Shown here one piece after another: positions 11,596 through 23,479 of a DNA stretch of 64,000 nucleotides. Under the pieces are notes generated by a model. It was not told the origin of the DNA. It searched no databases and saw only the letters and a program-made list of their open reading frames with translations. How positions within the stretch are numbered: position 1 is the stretch's first letter; each line of letters begins with the position of its first letter. This DNA is from Acanthosepion esculentum (lineage: Eukaryota > Mollusca > Cephalopoda > Sepiida > Sepiidae): positions 55,683,246 through 55,747,245 of the forward strand of contig OZ038479.1 in the NCBI GenBank assembly GCA_964036315.1. Direction: 5' to 3'. A program made the translations under genes and the position numbers.

Positions 11596-11600
<5 letters not shown>
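10780..11600 (+). pseudogene. Reverse transcriptase domain of the Ty3/gypsy element, broken
   Basis: Recognisable pieces in several frames: the N-terminal LEKLGVISKI block, FSKLDLSDAY, THRGLYKFNRLPF, and the catalytic box as tat ctg gat gac (YLDD) at 11327-11338. The later GSANYYH block abuts a TA microsatellite at about 11598. At least five stops or frameshifts. RNA- and DNA-templated polymerase of the element; non-functional here. Confidence 0.85.

Positions 11601-11652
<52 letters not shown>
11598..11652. repeat. (TA)n microsatellite inside the RT-RNase H junction
   Basis: An uninterrupted TA run, followed by a GTATAAATATATG tail, follows the codons for SANYYH. After it the element resumes with NNLLKKDVKWNW. 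The repeat keeps one frame open and encodes an Ile-Tyr run. It replaces or interrupts the short connector between the RT and RNase H domains. Confidence 0.9.
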
Positions 11653-11654
<2 letters not shown>

Positions 11655-11689
11655 AAATATATGTATACACCCCCACCAAACATGCACAA

Positions 11690-12464
11690 ATTAAGAGCAT
11701 GCTTGAATAACCTGTTAAAGAAAGATGTGAAATGGAATTGGACAGATAAATGTCAAAGTGCTTTCAAAGAGTTCAAGAAAGTCTTAACATTTGTCACTAG
11801 CTCATTTGACCCTAAATTAAAGATTGTGGTTGCATCTGATGCAAATGATTCGGGTATTGGAGCAGTAATACTACATAAATATGAGGATGGAAAAACTGAA
11901 CCAATAACTCATGCTTCAAGATCATTAATTGCAACTGAAAGAAGTTATAGCCAGATAGAAAAGGAAGAATTGGCCATTATAATTTCCATTAAAAAGTTTC
12001 ACAAATTCATACATGGTAGAGAATTCATACTATAGACAAACCATCATCCATTATTGTCCATGTATGGATCAAAAAAAGGCGTCCCCACACATATAGCAAA
12101 TAGACTGCAGTGCTGGGGAACTATCCTATTGAATTATAATTATAGGATGGAGTTTCTACCACCCAAAAAATTAAGTCATGCAGACAGATTGTCTAGACTA
12201 ATACCAAGATTCTGCGAACCACTTGAGGACACAGTAATTGCGATGATAAGTGTTGAAAATAAAATTAATAATGTATTATGCAATACTATAAGAGAACTAT
12301 CCATAACACTGGAGGAAATAAAGAGTCAGAAAAAGACTAAAAAGATAATGAAAATGAAAAAGCAATTAAGATTTAAAGGAAAAATTTTACTGGAAATAAT
12401 GCATTTTCATTATGCAATAATGTACTTATGTATGCCAAAAGACTTGATACCCGCATCATTGTAA
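11690..12464 (+). pseudogene. RNase H domain and connection of the Ty3/gypsy element
   Basis: Encodes the connection LKKDVKWNWTDKCQSAFKEF, then the RNase H start IVVASDANDSGIGAV (catalytic-type Asp at about 11838) and SYSQIEKEELAII with its Glu. One stop at about 12034 separates this from the continuing block LQCWGTILLNYNYRMEFLP and LSHADRLSRL, typical of the Ty3/gypsy RNase H end. It removes the RNA strand of the hybrid. Confidence 0.86.
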
Positions 12465-12470
12465 AAACGT

Positions 12471-13100
12471 ATGCTAAAGGAATTTCACATAGGGCATCCA
12501 GGAATTTCTAGAATGAAATCCTTAATGAGGCCAAAAATGGATCAAGATATTGAAAATTTAGTGAAATCATGCAGAGATTGTGCTCTGGCAGTGAAGTCAC
12601 CACCTATCAAAATTCAACCTTGGCCGAAAACAGATATGCCATGGTCCAGAATACATATAGACTTCACAGGACCATTAAACGGAGTATACTATCTAGTGGT
12701 AGTCAATAGTTACACAAAATGACCAGAAATATTAAAATATTGAAGACCGATTACTGCAGTAACGATAAATTTCATACACAAGATTTTTGCAAGGCTCAGT
12801 GTTCCTGACTATCATTTCTGATAATGGGACTCAATTCAAGTCTAATGAATTTAAGTTTTTTTGCAAATCATTACCAATAGAACATATTACAACTCCCCCT
12901 TATCACCCAAGATCAAACTGACAAGCAGAACGGTTTGTCAATATGTTTAAAAGGACACGAAAAAAGTTGGAGGAAGAGGAGTGAGATGAAATAATGATTC
13001 AACAATTTCAGCGTCTTTACAGAATAACACCAAACATGAACAGTGTGTTTGGAATGTCACCTGCAGAGCTGATGTTCACCAGGAAGATTAAGTCCGTTTT
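12471..13100 (+). pseudogene. Integrase of the Ty3/gypsy element, broken
   Basis: The N-terminal zinc-binding type HHCC region runs from 12471 (HIGHPGISRMKSL ... SCRDC). The catalytic core follows, with the first Asp in HIDFTGPLNG (about 12660), the second in SDNGTQF (12820-12822) and Glu in QAERF (12928-12930). The spacing between the last two gives D-35-E. Several nonsense changes (a stop after NSYTK, TGA for Gly before QAERF) disable it. C-terminal remnants extend to about 13330. Confidence 0.88.
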
Positions 13101-13493
13101 TAATTAATTATAACCAGAACACAAGGTGAGAAGATCAAGAAATGGTAATATAAGTAAATACTTCAAACCTGAAGATAAGGTATTTTTTAAAATGTATCAA
13201 CATGGAAAGGAATTCTGGGAAGATGGTGTTATAAAAAAACCATATCAGCAAAATGACATACATGGCACAGGGACAAAGGTGGGAACATAAGTGACACTTT
13301 AATCAGTTAAAATGGAGATCCACTGATTTAATAAGTCCATGAAAAGAGGTACTGATGTAAATATTGTAGGACATGTTTGACGTACACATGCCACCAGAAA
13401 TTAGTGAACCAATGAGGTACAGTAAAAGAAAAAGAACAGCAACAATATTGAACCAAAAGCTGAAGAAATATAGACTCCAGAGGAAGTCTTCTC

Positions 13494-13503
13494 AAAGGGG
13501 AGG
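13494..13503 (+). promoter_or_regulatory. Polypurine tract before the 3' LTR
   Basis: AAAGGGGAGG directly abuts the TG of the 3' LTR, the expected position of the plus-strand primer of an LTR element. Confidence 0.8.
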
Positions 13504-13775
13504 TGTTATATAGGAATCAAGTATGGCTGCCGAGACTGGAGTTTGAACAGATCACCATTTCTATTTTATTCTCTATTACTATACGGATTGCTATTCTCTC
13601 TACTGATCACTACATGGATCAATATTCGGTGGTTACTTTTCGAGCGAGTATTATTGAGCAAATACTATTAGTGTCAGTGTTATCCAAAGTTGTCTGACAC
13701 CAGTATTGTTCAACAGCATTACTATAGTTGGATCTGCCATTACAAAAGTGTCAATGAGTGTTCACTAACATCACA
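13504..13775 (+). repeat. 3' LTR of the 9-kb Ty3/gypsy element
   Basis: 272 bp, TG...CA termini, paired with 9083-9373. Confidence 0.88.
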
Positions 13776-15395
13776 AAACAGATAAATACAGTATTTTACA
13801 AAACAACCTTAGTTAGAATCAATAAATTTGGGGATTTTTTTTCTATTGAAAAATAGTTTTTCAACTGGTTTCTCTAATTCAAAATTTATTTTTTTCAGTT
13901 ATTTAAATCTGATATTTTGGGGACTTTAAAAATTTAATAGATTTTCTTTTTTTTTTTTTTACCAAGTTTACCAATTAAAAACATACCAGCAAAATCATTG
14001 TAATAATTATGACAATTTTACTGAAATGTTTAATTACCATTGTAATGATATCAAAAATCTAATTTGCATTTCGTAATTTTTCCACTTTAGCATAAGAACC
14101 TTCAACATGGTATTTAAGGTTTAAAATGAATTTTTAAAAAAAAAGGAAAAGTCTTTCCTTGAAGCTTTTATTTTAGTTTTAATTTCAAGACAACAAATTT
14201 AATATAATATTTCCAATAAGCAAATTACTGTATTTGAAAATCAGAGTTTTATTTTATCTAAAAATCTTCTAAAAATACAATATACTTTTCTGAAACTTTA
14301 TTTGAGGAATATTATCTGATTTAAAGTATAATTAATCAAATTTGAAACAAATTTTGTTTAGGTTAAAATATTGCAGAAACATTTTTTTTTAACACAGCAG
14401 TTTCAGATGTTGACAACTTGATGACAGATGGATGTTTATCTAAAGTTTGTTTATGCTGGCTGTATCTGTAAAAAGTAATTGAAGAATATAATGTGAGCAC
14501 CTTTTTTTATATAATTTTTTAGTACTCAACCTTCAAAATTTAGGATAATATTCTCTGTAATCTAATGTTTTATTGGTTTTTAGATATTTTGGCTTTAAAT
14601 TTATTATAGTTACCACTATTTTCTGATAATGTTGTGTATGAACAACTGTATCTACAAAAATTTGCAGATACAAAAAAAAAAAAAAAAAAAAAAATCAAAA
14701 TTCTTTTAAAAATATTTGTGTTTTATGATTTGTATTAAGCTTTTCACTTTATGATTAGTAAATGTAGTTTTCATTTAATATCATCTAAAAGGTTGAAATT
14801 AATACAGAATTTTAAAAGATTTAAAACTTAAAATTTTCTAATTAAAATTTAAAAAAAAAATGAAAATTCTTGTAAAATTCCATTATTAATTTTAGCAAAA
14901 CAAATATATCAAATAAATCAAGAGACAAATCATTAGATAACGGTTTCTATTTTTATCAAAATTAATTGTTCCCTTCCACTTACCTTTCAGACAATGAGAA
15001 AAACAAAACCGGGTGAGTTTTTTTGTTCAAATAATGCAAATCGTGGTTGGATTTTCTGTAAACTTATCCAAATTTTATCATTTGTTCAATTCATATGAAA
15101 AACGAAACAAATGTCACAAAGAAAGAATTATGAAAAAACACAAGAGAAAGTTAAAATTACTTTTCAGAAAAGATGTTGCCGTGGATACTACGAGGCAGAA
15201 GAAAGAAAGTAATTGGTGTTAGAGAAAACTTAGTTCCTTGTGTTTAAAATCCTTCGATTTTATGGCATTTTACCAAAATGGACAATATTTTTTCTGAAAT
15301 AAAAGCAAAAACCTGCTTGCCACTGTTTTAAAATATTTGCAAAAATCATTGTATTATCCTATTCAAACGCAATGCTGCGTACTTATGCATTAATA
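13776..15395. repeat. AT-rich dispersed repeats R2 (about 14260-14860) and an R1 end (about 14940-15300)
   Basis: R2 is recognised by TTTATTTGAGGAATATTA and GATAATGTTGTGTATG, repeated at about 45880-46260 and 60890-61320. The R1 end segment (ATTCATATGA..AACGAAACAAA and TTCCTTGTGTTTAAAATCCTT) recurs at about 19600-19990 and 35710-36140. No gene seen. Confidence 0.55.
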
Positions 15396-15700
15396 TTATT
15401 GTAATAAATGTATGAGTGAACGTTTGACGAGGCAAACGTCATGGCGGCGGACACAAAAAAGGCAGTGTGCGTGTGCGACCAGACTGAGAGTGAGACCTGT
15501 ATTCATTTGCATAAGCGTATGCCTCACCGGCATAAAAGCTGAGAGTTTGCGAGGGTAAGGGAGCAGTCCAGGAGTGCAAAAGCCACACATGTTGTTTGTA
15601 TCAGTATCGACTGCAGTGTAAGACTGAGCAGAAGAAGACAAAGATCTCAGTAATTTCGTTACAGAAAGATTACAATTATGTACTTCCAAAATGAGTATAC
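15396..15700. other. GC- and CpG-rich island, possible solo LTR or promoter
   Basis: About 280 bp stand out from the AT-rich surroundings, with CpG-containing stretches and a CATAAAA box near 15532. A plus-strand ATGGCGGCGGAC starts a 33-codon open frame at 15441. A minus-strand frame of 97 codons also covers it, with no known motif. Candidate TG...CA limits are about 15408 and 15677, but no clear target duplication was found. Confidence 0.3.
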
Positions 15701-18212
15701 ATGATACTAGTAGGTCCTGTTTTTCTCATGTCTTTATTGACAAGCTTAACTGTGTTGACAGCTAGTATGAATGACCAGGATTGATATAAATTTATGAAAT
15801 CCAAGTGAATGCATTTTTTATTTTAACTACTTAGTAATTTTTACAAATTAATATATTTTCAGTAATTATCTAATATTTTATTGACTTTTAGTTACGTCTG
15901 AAGATGCTTTATGGAAAAATAAAATTCAAAATACTATAAAAATTTTCTTAGATTAATTTTAAAATTTAATAACTGCAATGAAATACCATGATAGAGGTAA
16001 CTCAATAATTTATGACCCACGCTAAAAATACATAAAATAAAAATATTTTGTGAAATTAAAAAAGTAAAACTTCCTTTAAATTTTAAAGTTTTAAAACTGA
16101 AGGGAATAACAAATTGGAGACAAGCAAATTTCTCTGTAAAAAAGAAAAGAAAAAGAAGGACAACTCTTAGAACATATTTTCCTAATAATGATACCTATAG
16201 ACTGCCACAGATGAAAAATGGGAATGCTTAAAGTAAAAAAAAAAAAAATGAAAAAATTCATCAACATTTTTCTTTTCTTAACACAGTAATGTCCTATAAC
16301 TCATTTACAAAAGCAATTAAAAGGTTTTTTAATTAAATAATGTCATAGTTTTATTACCTTTTTTAGTTTACCATTCTGAGCAGATTTTCTGAAACGAGCA
16401 AAAGTTTGAAAAAAAGAAAAGAAATTGGATGATTTAAATTCTCCAAGGAGTCTTACTTTTAGCTAATAAAAAATGTTAGGACACACGATTTCTAGAAATT
16501 TCATGAAATTAACTAAGCAGGGTGTAACATGGTAAAAAAAAAAAAAAAAAATACAAATTTACCAAAATTTTCTAAAACTAAAAATTTAAAAAATAATTTA
16601 ATTCATTTGTGAATAAGTTCTGAAAGTCTCATTAAAATCTGATAATTATTTGATTTTTGCAAGAATTTTCAAACAAAATGTTTTTAACACCAAAAAAAGA
16701 TGGTAAAATTTCCAATACTAATCTTTGTCCTAGCCGTGCAAGGAAAATATTTTTAACCAAAATTTAATTAAATTAATACAAAAGAATAAATTGGTCTTTC
16801 CTCTTCTTAACATATTTGATAACAAAGCTTTGTTTTATCAAGTTTAGGTAGGTACCTCCATGAAAATCAATAAAAAGAGCATAGCATGACAAGAACGACC
16901 TTAAATTTGATGAAAAAATTTTTATCTGCTTAAGTATATAGATCATTATTAAGAAGAAATACCAAAGTATTTGATTATTTTTAAAAATTTTTTACTCATT
17001 CTTAGCATGTCCGAAATTTTAGTTAAAAATCTTGTTTTTTTTGTCAGCAAAATTACTAAAAAAAAACTCGATATCATCATTTTTTTTAATTTTGGAAACT
17101 AAATTAAAATCCTAGTTTAAAATTTGTCTAAAAATCAATTATATGTTTTTCAAAATTTATTTGACGAAAATTAGCAAATTTAAAGATTATTTAATATATT
17201 TTGAAAAAAAAACTTTTGCTTACTTTCTTTGAAGAAAAATGTTGTTTAAAATAAAAAGAAGGCGATCTTAACATCGTTGGCTATTGACAGGTGATGAGTG
17301 ATGACTTATCATCACATATCGACAGCTAACGTGAGATTTGAGTTATTATACGGAAGGACATAATTGACGTAATGTTTTTTTTTTACGTGAACCAGCTTAT
17401 GTAGTACCTTGTAATTATTAAAGTAAAAAAAAAAAACTTTCAGCATTCCAATTTCTTTTATTTTGTTTTTTTTTATTACTGTAGCTTACACCATAAGTTT
17501 GTTGATACTATCTGTAGAAATTATAAATACTATAAATAAATTAAAATACAAGTGCTGCACAGCTTTTTGAGGGCAACTATAGCCCCTTAAAGACTTTAGG
17601 CTAAAGTCAATACAGATCTGCTATGATAAAACATTTCTATTCCAAGTAAAAATCATCACAAACATATCAAGTTATTTTGTTACACTACAGCCTATTTACT
17701 CTGGAAAAAAAAAAAAAAAAAAAATAATATTGAAAAATGAGTTTCATCATCATCTGAACAAAACATCAAGGAAACTTTTGATCTGTACCTCATGAAACTA
17801 GGTATTTCCTGAAAGCAAAGAATGTTCTTTCACTTCTAAGTGAAACTGATTGGTGTAAATGAATATAAAATTTTTTTCTGGGGATAAAATATAAAAAAAA
17901 TAGTTAAAATTGCTATTCCTGAACACTGGAAACCAGGATTTTTTTTCATTTTTATTTTTTTTTAAATTAGCAATAAGGAAAACAGTGTTGAAATTAAGCC
18001 AAAATTGACTTTGACATTGCCGGGTTAAAGGCCAGCCAGCTGACAATACCAAGCTGTCATCACCTTGTAAAAAATCCCATTTGTTTAAAAAATTTATGTT
18101 TGTACAATGGCTTGATGTATTTTTGTTTTTTAACACCTATTGAGTAGGGTGATGACAACAACACTTAAGGAATGATTATGAGCTGCAGGCAGAATGGACA
18201 GAGAACTGAGAA
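15701..18212. repeat. AT-rich region with an R1 copy (about 16380-17230)
   Basis: R1 signature in plus orientation: AATTCATTTGTGAATAAGTT, then CATTAAAATCTGA and TTTTTGCAAGAATTTTC. An imperfect hairpin lies at 17276-17330 (GTTGGCTATTGACAGGTGAT against its complement). Nothing recognisable as coding. Confidence 0.5.
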
Positions 18213-20010
18213 ATGCTCAACATGTGTTTCGCACGAAGAATTTGCAATAATGAAATCGACGTTCAGCGGAGAACACTTACATTCAAGCCATGCAACATTT
18301 TATTGCTTGTGACCTTCTGTACATTTTAATTACATCCATTTTAACGATTTTTATGAACACAAAATTACATTTCTTAATTACTGCGGATCTTCTGATTATT
18401 CAAAACGATACAATTTACAGAGTGCTAAAAAAAGATCTATCTCATAAGGACACTTAGGAATCCCGATGTAGCTTTTAACTAATTTTATAATATTTTAACA
18501 ACTTAAATGTAAAAATCTATTACAATTAAAGAAATAACAAATAATTATATTAAAAATTCATTTTTCTTCGAAAAAATCTGTTCCTTTCAGAAAATATTGT
18601 CCATATTCATAAAAACAGCTAAAAGCAAATAAAAGCATTTGAAATTAAATAATTTCTGTTTTATTGAGTTTTGTATGTTACAATTCAGAGCTGATTTTCA
18701 GGTAGGTGGGGTCCAATTAAAAAAAACAAAACATGATTTGCATTCCTCAAAGCCTTGTGCTTTTAACTATTGTAATCACTAAACCTGATGCGATCGAATT
18801 TCTAGCGTTTTCATAAAATTAGTTATGGGAGGTAATTAATAATAAAAAAAAATATTTTTGCCATGACTTTAATAAAAAAAAAACATATTTATAATAATTT
18901 CGATCATCTGTGAATAGTTTCTGAAAGTTTCATTAACATCCCACAATTATTTTTATTTTTGCAAGATTTTCCAAATTGATGTGTGTCATACAAAAAAAAA
19001 ACGTGCTAAAAATGGTAATGTTATTTTAGTAGTTCCGGTGATACAAAGAGAAACAAGGTCTTTTTAATCAAAATTTAGAATGTTCTAAAAAAAAAAAAAA
19101 GTAAAACTTTTTTAAAATAATTAAAAAAAACTTTGGTCTTTCCTCTTCATAATAACATAAGCATTTAGACGATAAAATTTTGTTTTCGTAAAGTTTGGCG
19201 TCTTTTTCATCATGCTATGCTGTTTTTTTTAGCGATTTCGTGGAGTTATCTAAGTTTAGGGTATTTTTTAATCATGGCACGCTTATTTTTTACTTTTTAG
19301 TGAATTAATGGAGGTACTTTCCAACTTTTAATTTAGCATTTTTAATTTAAGTTTTTAATTAAAAAAGTCATATTTATTTTTGATATGTCGAAAACTTAAT
19401 TTATCTTAAGTGTAGTTGAATTAAAAAAACAACTTCAAAACGAAATAAGAAACAAAAAAAATCATAAGCAATTCCCGAGTACAGATGTTTAAAAAAAAAT
19501 AACATTGAAAATAAAAAGAAATTTAAAAAATGCTGATGCAAGTTGATAAATAAATATTCCTTTTTTTATCTTTTTTGTTTTTTAAAATCACTACTTTGAA
19601 TTCTTTCACTTACCTTTCAAAACAGAAAATGGATTCATAAAAAAAACGGTATGGCTTTTTCTTTGTACTGAAAATGATTTTGTTGGCTTTCTCTGAATTT
19701 TTGTATTGTTCGTTCAGTCCATATGACGAACTTGAAACGAACGACGCAAAGAAGGAATTAAATAAATGAGAAAACACGATATAAAACAGCGAATTACTTC
19801 TGCGAAAATATTTCACATGATAATATAGGAAGAAAAAAATGAGCGGTGTTATATAGGATTTGGTTCCTTGTGTTAAAAATCCTTAGATTATTTTTTTGTC
19901 ATTTCCGAAGCAAAGTTATTAAAAAAAAAATAAAAGACGCATGACGTTTCTTCATGACCACTGACACCGCTAAGGACTCGGTGTCTTCCATTAGCCGAAT
20001 CTATGATAGG
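18213..20010 (+). repeat. Long R1 dispersed repeat copy
   Basis: The left end (GTGTTTCGC, then AGCGGAGAACA) and the next ~650 bp match, in inverted form, 63000-63660 at the other end of the window. Shared blocks include ATTACTGCGGATCTTCTGAT and CCTCAAAGCCTTGTGCTTTT. The right end (GACGTTTCTTCATG near 19945) matches the right end of the 34.3-36.1 kb copy. Non-coding. Class unknown. Confidence 0.6.
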
Positions 20011-20891
20011 AGGTCCTAACTTATTCCTTTAAGTAGATTTCATATAGAATTGAAATTTTATTGAAACCAATACCGAGAACCATGGGTAAAATAAACATTA
20101 CTAATTTATGGAGTAGTAAAAAACAAAAGAAAAGAAGAGATTTTTTTTTTTACATATGCTCTCTTCATCAGCAGCCCCAAAATAAATTTTTAGAATTTCT
20201 AAATTTTTTTTTTTTGGATCATTTACATTTTTCAATGATTTAACAAATTTATTAAAATTTATGTCATATTTCATTAAAGCTTAGAAATTTGAAAGGGAAC
20301 ATTTAATTAATCATTAGCCATGTTTCAACTTGATTTGTTTATGTAGCGGCATATCAATTCCTTATGGGTCATTTAATGCTGAAATTTAATTTTCTTGGGA
20401 GCATTAATTTCTTTGACAAATGTATTGTTGGTATTTTTTGTTTTTTCAAACTTTTTCCACTTTTAAATTTTTTTTATAAAAATGTATTGCTGGTATTTTT
20501 ACTATATTTTTTTTATACTTTCAGTGTTTTTTGAATGACAGCCCTTTTTCTTTGGATCAACTACTTAAAAGTCTACTCTAAATCACAACATTTTACTGTG
20601 AACTGTTTAACTCAACTAAAGACTACTGTTTTTACTCCTTTTTATTTTGACTCTTTTGAACTCATGTACATATGTTTGTAAATATAAATTATTTAACAGG
20701 CATACACATGCTTTCATTATATTTATTTTATCATTATTTGTAATTTGGACATTTATATAAAAAGTTTGTTACTGGTTCATAAACTGGTGTTACAATGTAA
20801 TAAAAAATACAAAAAGAGGTAACAAATAACACTGACTTATGCAGCTGTTGTTTCTACCATATTAAAGAACACCTGAAAGCAAACTTGACCA

Positions 20892-20898
<7 letters not shown>
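20011..20898. other. AT-rich spacer
   Basis: No gene or element boundary seen. A short block (AAATGTATTG.TGGTATTTTT) occurs twice near 20417 and 20480. A 60-codon frame at 20061-20243 has no motif. Confidence 0.4.

Positions 20899-20942
<44 letters not shown>
20899..20942. repeat. (AT)n microsatellite
   Basis: Uninterrupted AT run directly abutting the hairpin that follows. Confidence 0.95.
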
Positions 20943-20947
<5 letters not shown>

Positions 20948-21077
20948 TGAACATAGAAGTCAACACTTAGAGGCAACAGTCTGTTTCATGCTAGATGCAA
21001 TCGTCAGGCCACCTGACGATTGCATCTAGCATGAAAGACTGTCGCCTCTAAGTGTTGACTTCTATGTTCACTTTTAT
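20941..21077. repeat. Near-perfect inverted repeat (68/66-bp arms, 3-nt loop)
   Basis: The left arm 20941-21008 pairs with the right arm 21012-21077, with only a 2-nt deletion and one substitution, around the loop CCA. The arms carry ATAAAAGTGAACATAGAAGT and its complement. This is probably a small palindromic (foldback or MITE-like) element inserted next to an AT run. A cruciform or an RNA hairpin is possible, but no transcript evidence is visible. Confidence 0.9.
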
Positions 21078-21257
21078 ATTTACACATGCTCTATCTCTGA
21101 TATTGAGCACTTTAACCCATAAATATAGCACACTTTAAGACTATATTTCTTCATATATAAAGACATTTATAATATGTTGAACGTTCTTTTTATAGATACA
21201 AGTATTTAAGTATATTATAAATGTCTTTAAATAAATTGTCGGACTATGTCCAATTAA

Positions 21258-21296
<39 letters not shown>

Positions 21297-22064
21297 CAGA
21301 TTTATGGTTAGCATTGCAAGTGTTGACAAAAAAATTAAACAATTTTTGTTCATAATTATAAAATTAAAAAGAATATACACTACTAGCAACTAATCAAAAT
21401 TCAGCGAATATTTTTTTGTTGTTTGTGGTCTTCCTTTAGCTGATTTATATCCAAAAAACATGTTATTTCATCTGAAAAACTATTTGAAGGTCAGTGACCC
21501 TTAAACTATAGAAAATATCAAAATATTCATTGTTTGTTTATATCCTATCTAGGAATGTGACATGACTGTTATTACAATTTAGCCTCCAGGTTTTTTTATA
21601 CAGGTTCTTTGCATATATCCTTTGGATATTTTTGGGGAGAAGTGTATTTTGAAATACCTTTCTAATATTCAAAATCTTATATCATCCACCAAAATTTCCA
21701 ATCACCCACCATTTTCTGTTCAGTGGCTCATCACTAACCCAACATTTGAAATCAGCCAGGTTGGGAAACCCTGTCCAAGGTGAAGACAAGACTGTACCAT
21801 TTTATATATTTGTGAAGAATTTAGCCAGGCAATTGTAATAATGTATCTAAATACAAAATAGCAACATGACATAGAGGATAATTTCTAGGTACCATTAAAA
21901 CTTGAGCTCAAAAATCTTAAAAGCATGTTTAAAAAAAAAATTTTAAGTCTCCTTTTCATTTAAAAGTTTGGTTCTGTTTGAAAGATAATAGCCTAAAGCT
22001 AATTTATTTAAAGAAACAAAACAAAAGAAAAGCAATAGAAATAATTTCAAGCATTTCAATAATG
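21078..22064. other. AT-rich spacer with small inverted repeat and (TA)n run
   Basis: AAAGACATTTATAATAT at 21159-21175 pairs with 21212-21228. A TA microsatellite lies at about 21262-21292. No gene recognised. The 82-codon minus-strand frame across the TA run is a by-product of the repeat. Confidence 0.5.
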
Positions 22065-22072
22065 CTTTAAGA

Positions 22073-22622
22073 CAATGCTACTCAAAGTGTGGTATACAAG
22101 CCATAGTCTATACTATACAACTAATGAATACAATATAATGTACAGCAAAATAGTGAACTAATATACTTATGAGAACAACATCACGATGACTTGGCATGTG
22201 ACTGTGTAGGAACCACACCAAGGAATACCAATACAGTCATTTTCATGGATATATATTTCTACAAAATCAATATAAAATTAAAAAGATTATGCAACTTTTA
22301 TTATATTCATTATATTTTTATGATATAATGTTCAAATATTTTCTCAGATCATTAATATATAATTATATGGCACAAATATGGTACCGGTCTCTGACACACT
22401 GGGAAGACTTCTTACATCAATGATGACTTGCCTTAGAATAAATATGTCATCATGTCTTCATATTTGATACAGGTAGTCTGAAAATGACCATGAAATAAAA
22501 CATCTAAAAAAAAAAAAAAAAAAGTGGGAGTGGCACACAGCCCATAGCTGGATTGGAAAACTTCACTCACTGGTTCCTCACACATTGATAAAAAGAAAAC
22601 TGACATAGTTTGAGAAGCACTG
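22073..22622 (+). mobile_element. Non-autonomous hAT-type element, complete copy
   Basis: The 5' end is CAATGCTACTCAAAGTG and the 3' end is the complement-type TTTGAGAAGCACTG. This matches the CAGTG.TTCTCAAA terminal pattern of Charlie-like hAT elements. An 8-bp target duplication, CTTTAAGA at 22065-22072 and CTTTAAAG at 22623-22630 (7 of 8 identical), is the size expected for hAT. No coding capacity. Confidence 0.75.
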
Positions 22623-22826
22623 CTTTAAAGACATTTTAAAAACATTTCTCATCAGTCTGCCATTTTAATTGAAAAACAATAAGAGAAAATTTAAGACATT
22701 TTAATAATCTCTTAAAAATCAAATATCTATCCAAGATATGAATATGAAAGAAAATTAGCTAAATTAAGGATTAATTAACAGAATATTTAGAAAATATTAC
22801 TTACTATACACTTAAAATATAATTTT

Positions 22827-23240
22827 AAGCATTTCAATAATGCTTTAAGACAATGCTACTCAAAGTGTGGTACACAAGCCATAGTCTATACTATACAACT
22901 AACGAATACAATATAATGTACAGCAAAATAGTGAACTAAAATACTTGAGAACAACATCATGATGACTTGACATGTGACTGTATGGGAACCACACCAAGGA
23001 ATACCAAAAGACCATTTTCATAGATATACATTTCTACACAATCAATATAAAATTAAAAAATTATGCAACTTTTATTATAATCATTATATTTTTATAACAT
23101 AAATGAATAATACTAGGAATGTTCAAATAATATTTTCTTACATCATTATTATATAATTATATGGCACAAATATGGTATTGGTTGCTGGCACACTGAGAAG
23201 GCATGTCAAATCAATGTCCTCATGTTTAGTACAGATAGTT
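22827..23240 (+). mobile_element. Second hAT-type copy, truncated, with duplicated flank
   Basis: The element starts at 22851. The preceding AAGCATTTCAATAATGCTTT is the same host flank that precedes the first copy, so this copy arose by local DNA duplication rather than fresh insertion. Similarity stops near 23240. Confidence 0.7.
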
Positions 23241-23479
23241 TCAAGATGACCCTGAAATACTGTCAGATTGATTTTTGCTTAAATCGGAATCACCCAATAT
23301 AAGGCAGTAAAGCTACTAAAACACGCACAAATAAAAAACTAAAAAGAAAAAGAAAAAAAGAAACTAGTCATATTCCATGCCATGGGAGACTGCCAGGATA
23401 TCTTTTTTTAACATTTTCATTTTAGTTTTATATTTATTATGGTTACATTTTTCAATTACTCACTTATGTTAAAAGTCAT

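Larger units (their letters stand above)
9083..13775 (+). mobile_element. Ty3/gypsy LTR retrotransposon, full length but inactivated
   Basis: A 4.7-kb element. The 5' LTR is 9083-9373 and the 3' LTR 13504-13775; both begin TGTTATATAGGAAT and end CATCACA. A purine tract, AAAGGGGAGG, ends directly before the 3' LTR. The internal order gag, protease, reverse transcriptase, RNase H, integrase is diagnostic of Ty3/gypsy. Numerous stops and frameshifts and diverged LTRs show that it is old. No clear target-site duplication was found: the 5 bp before the 5' LTR (AATAT) do not match those after the 3' LTR. Confidence 0.93.

Noticed and set aside
11502..12035. Novel protein with a long Ile-Tyr repeat; similar runs at 21141, 43027, 51325 and 57404
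   Set aside because: TA microsatellites read in frame. At 11.5 kb the rest is Ty3/gypsy RNase H.
15441..15540. ATGGCGGCGGAC frame as a first coding exon
   Set aside because: Only 33 codons to a stop. A donor site after it could not be argued convincingly.
20941..21077. Hairpin as a microRNA precursor
   Set aside because: The stem is too long and too perfect and has a 3-nt loop, which fits a palindromic element better. No expression evidence.
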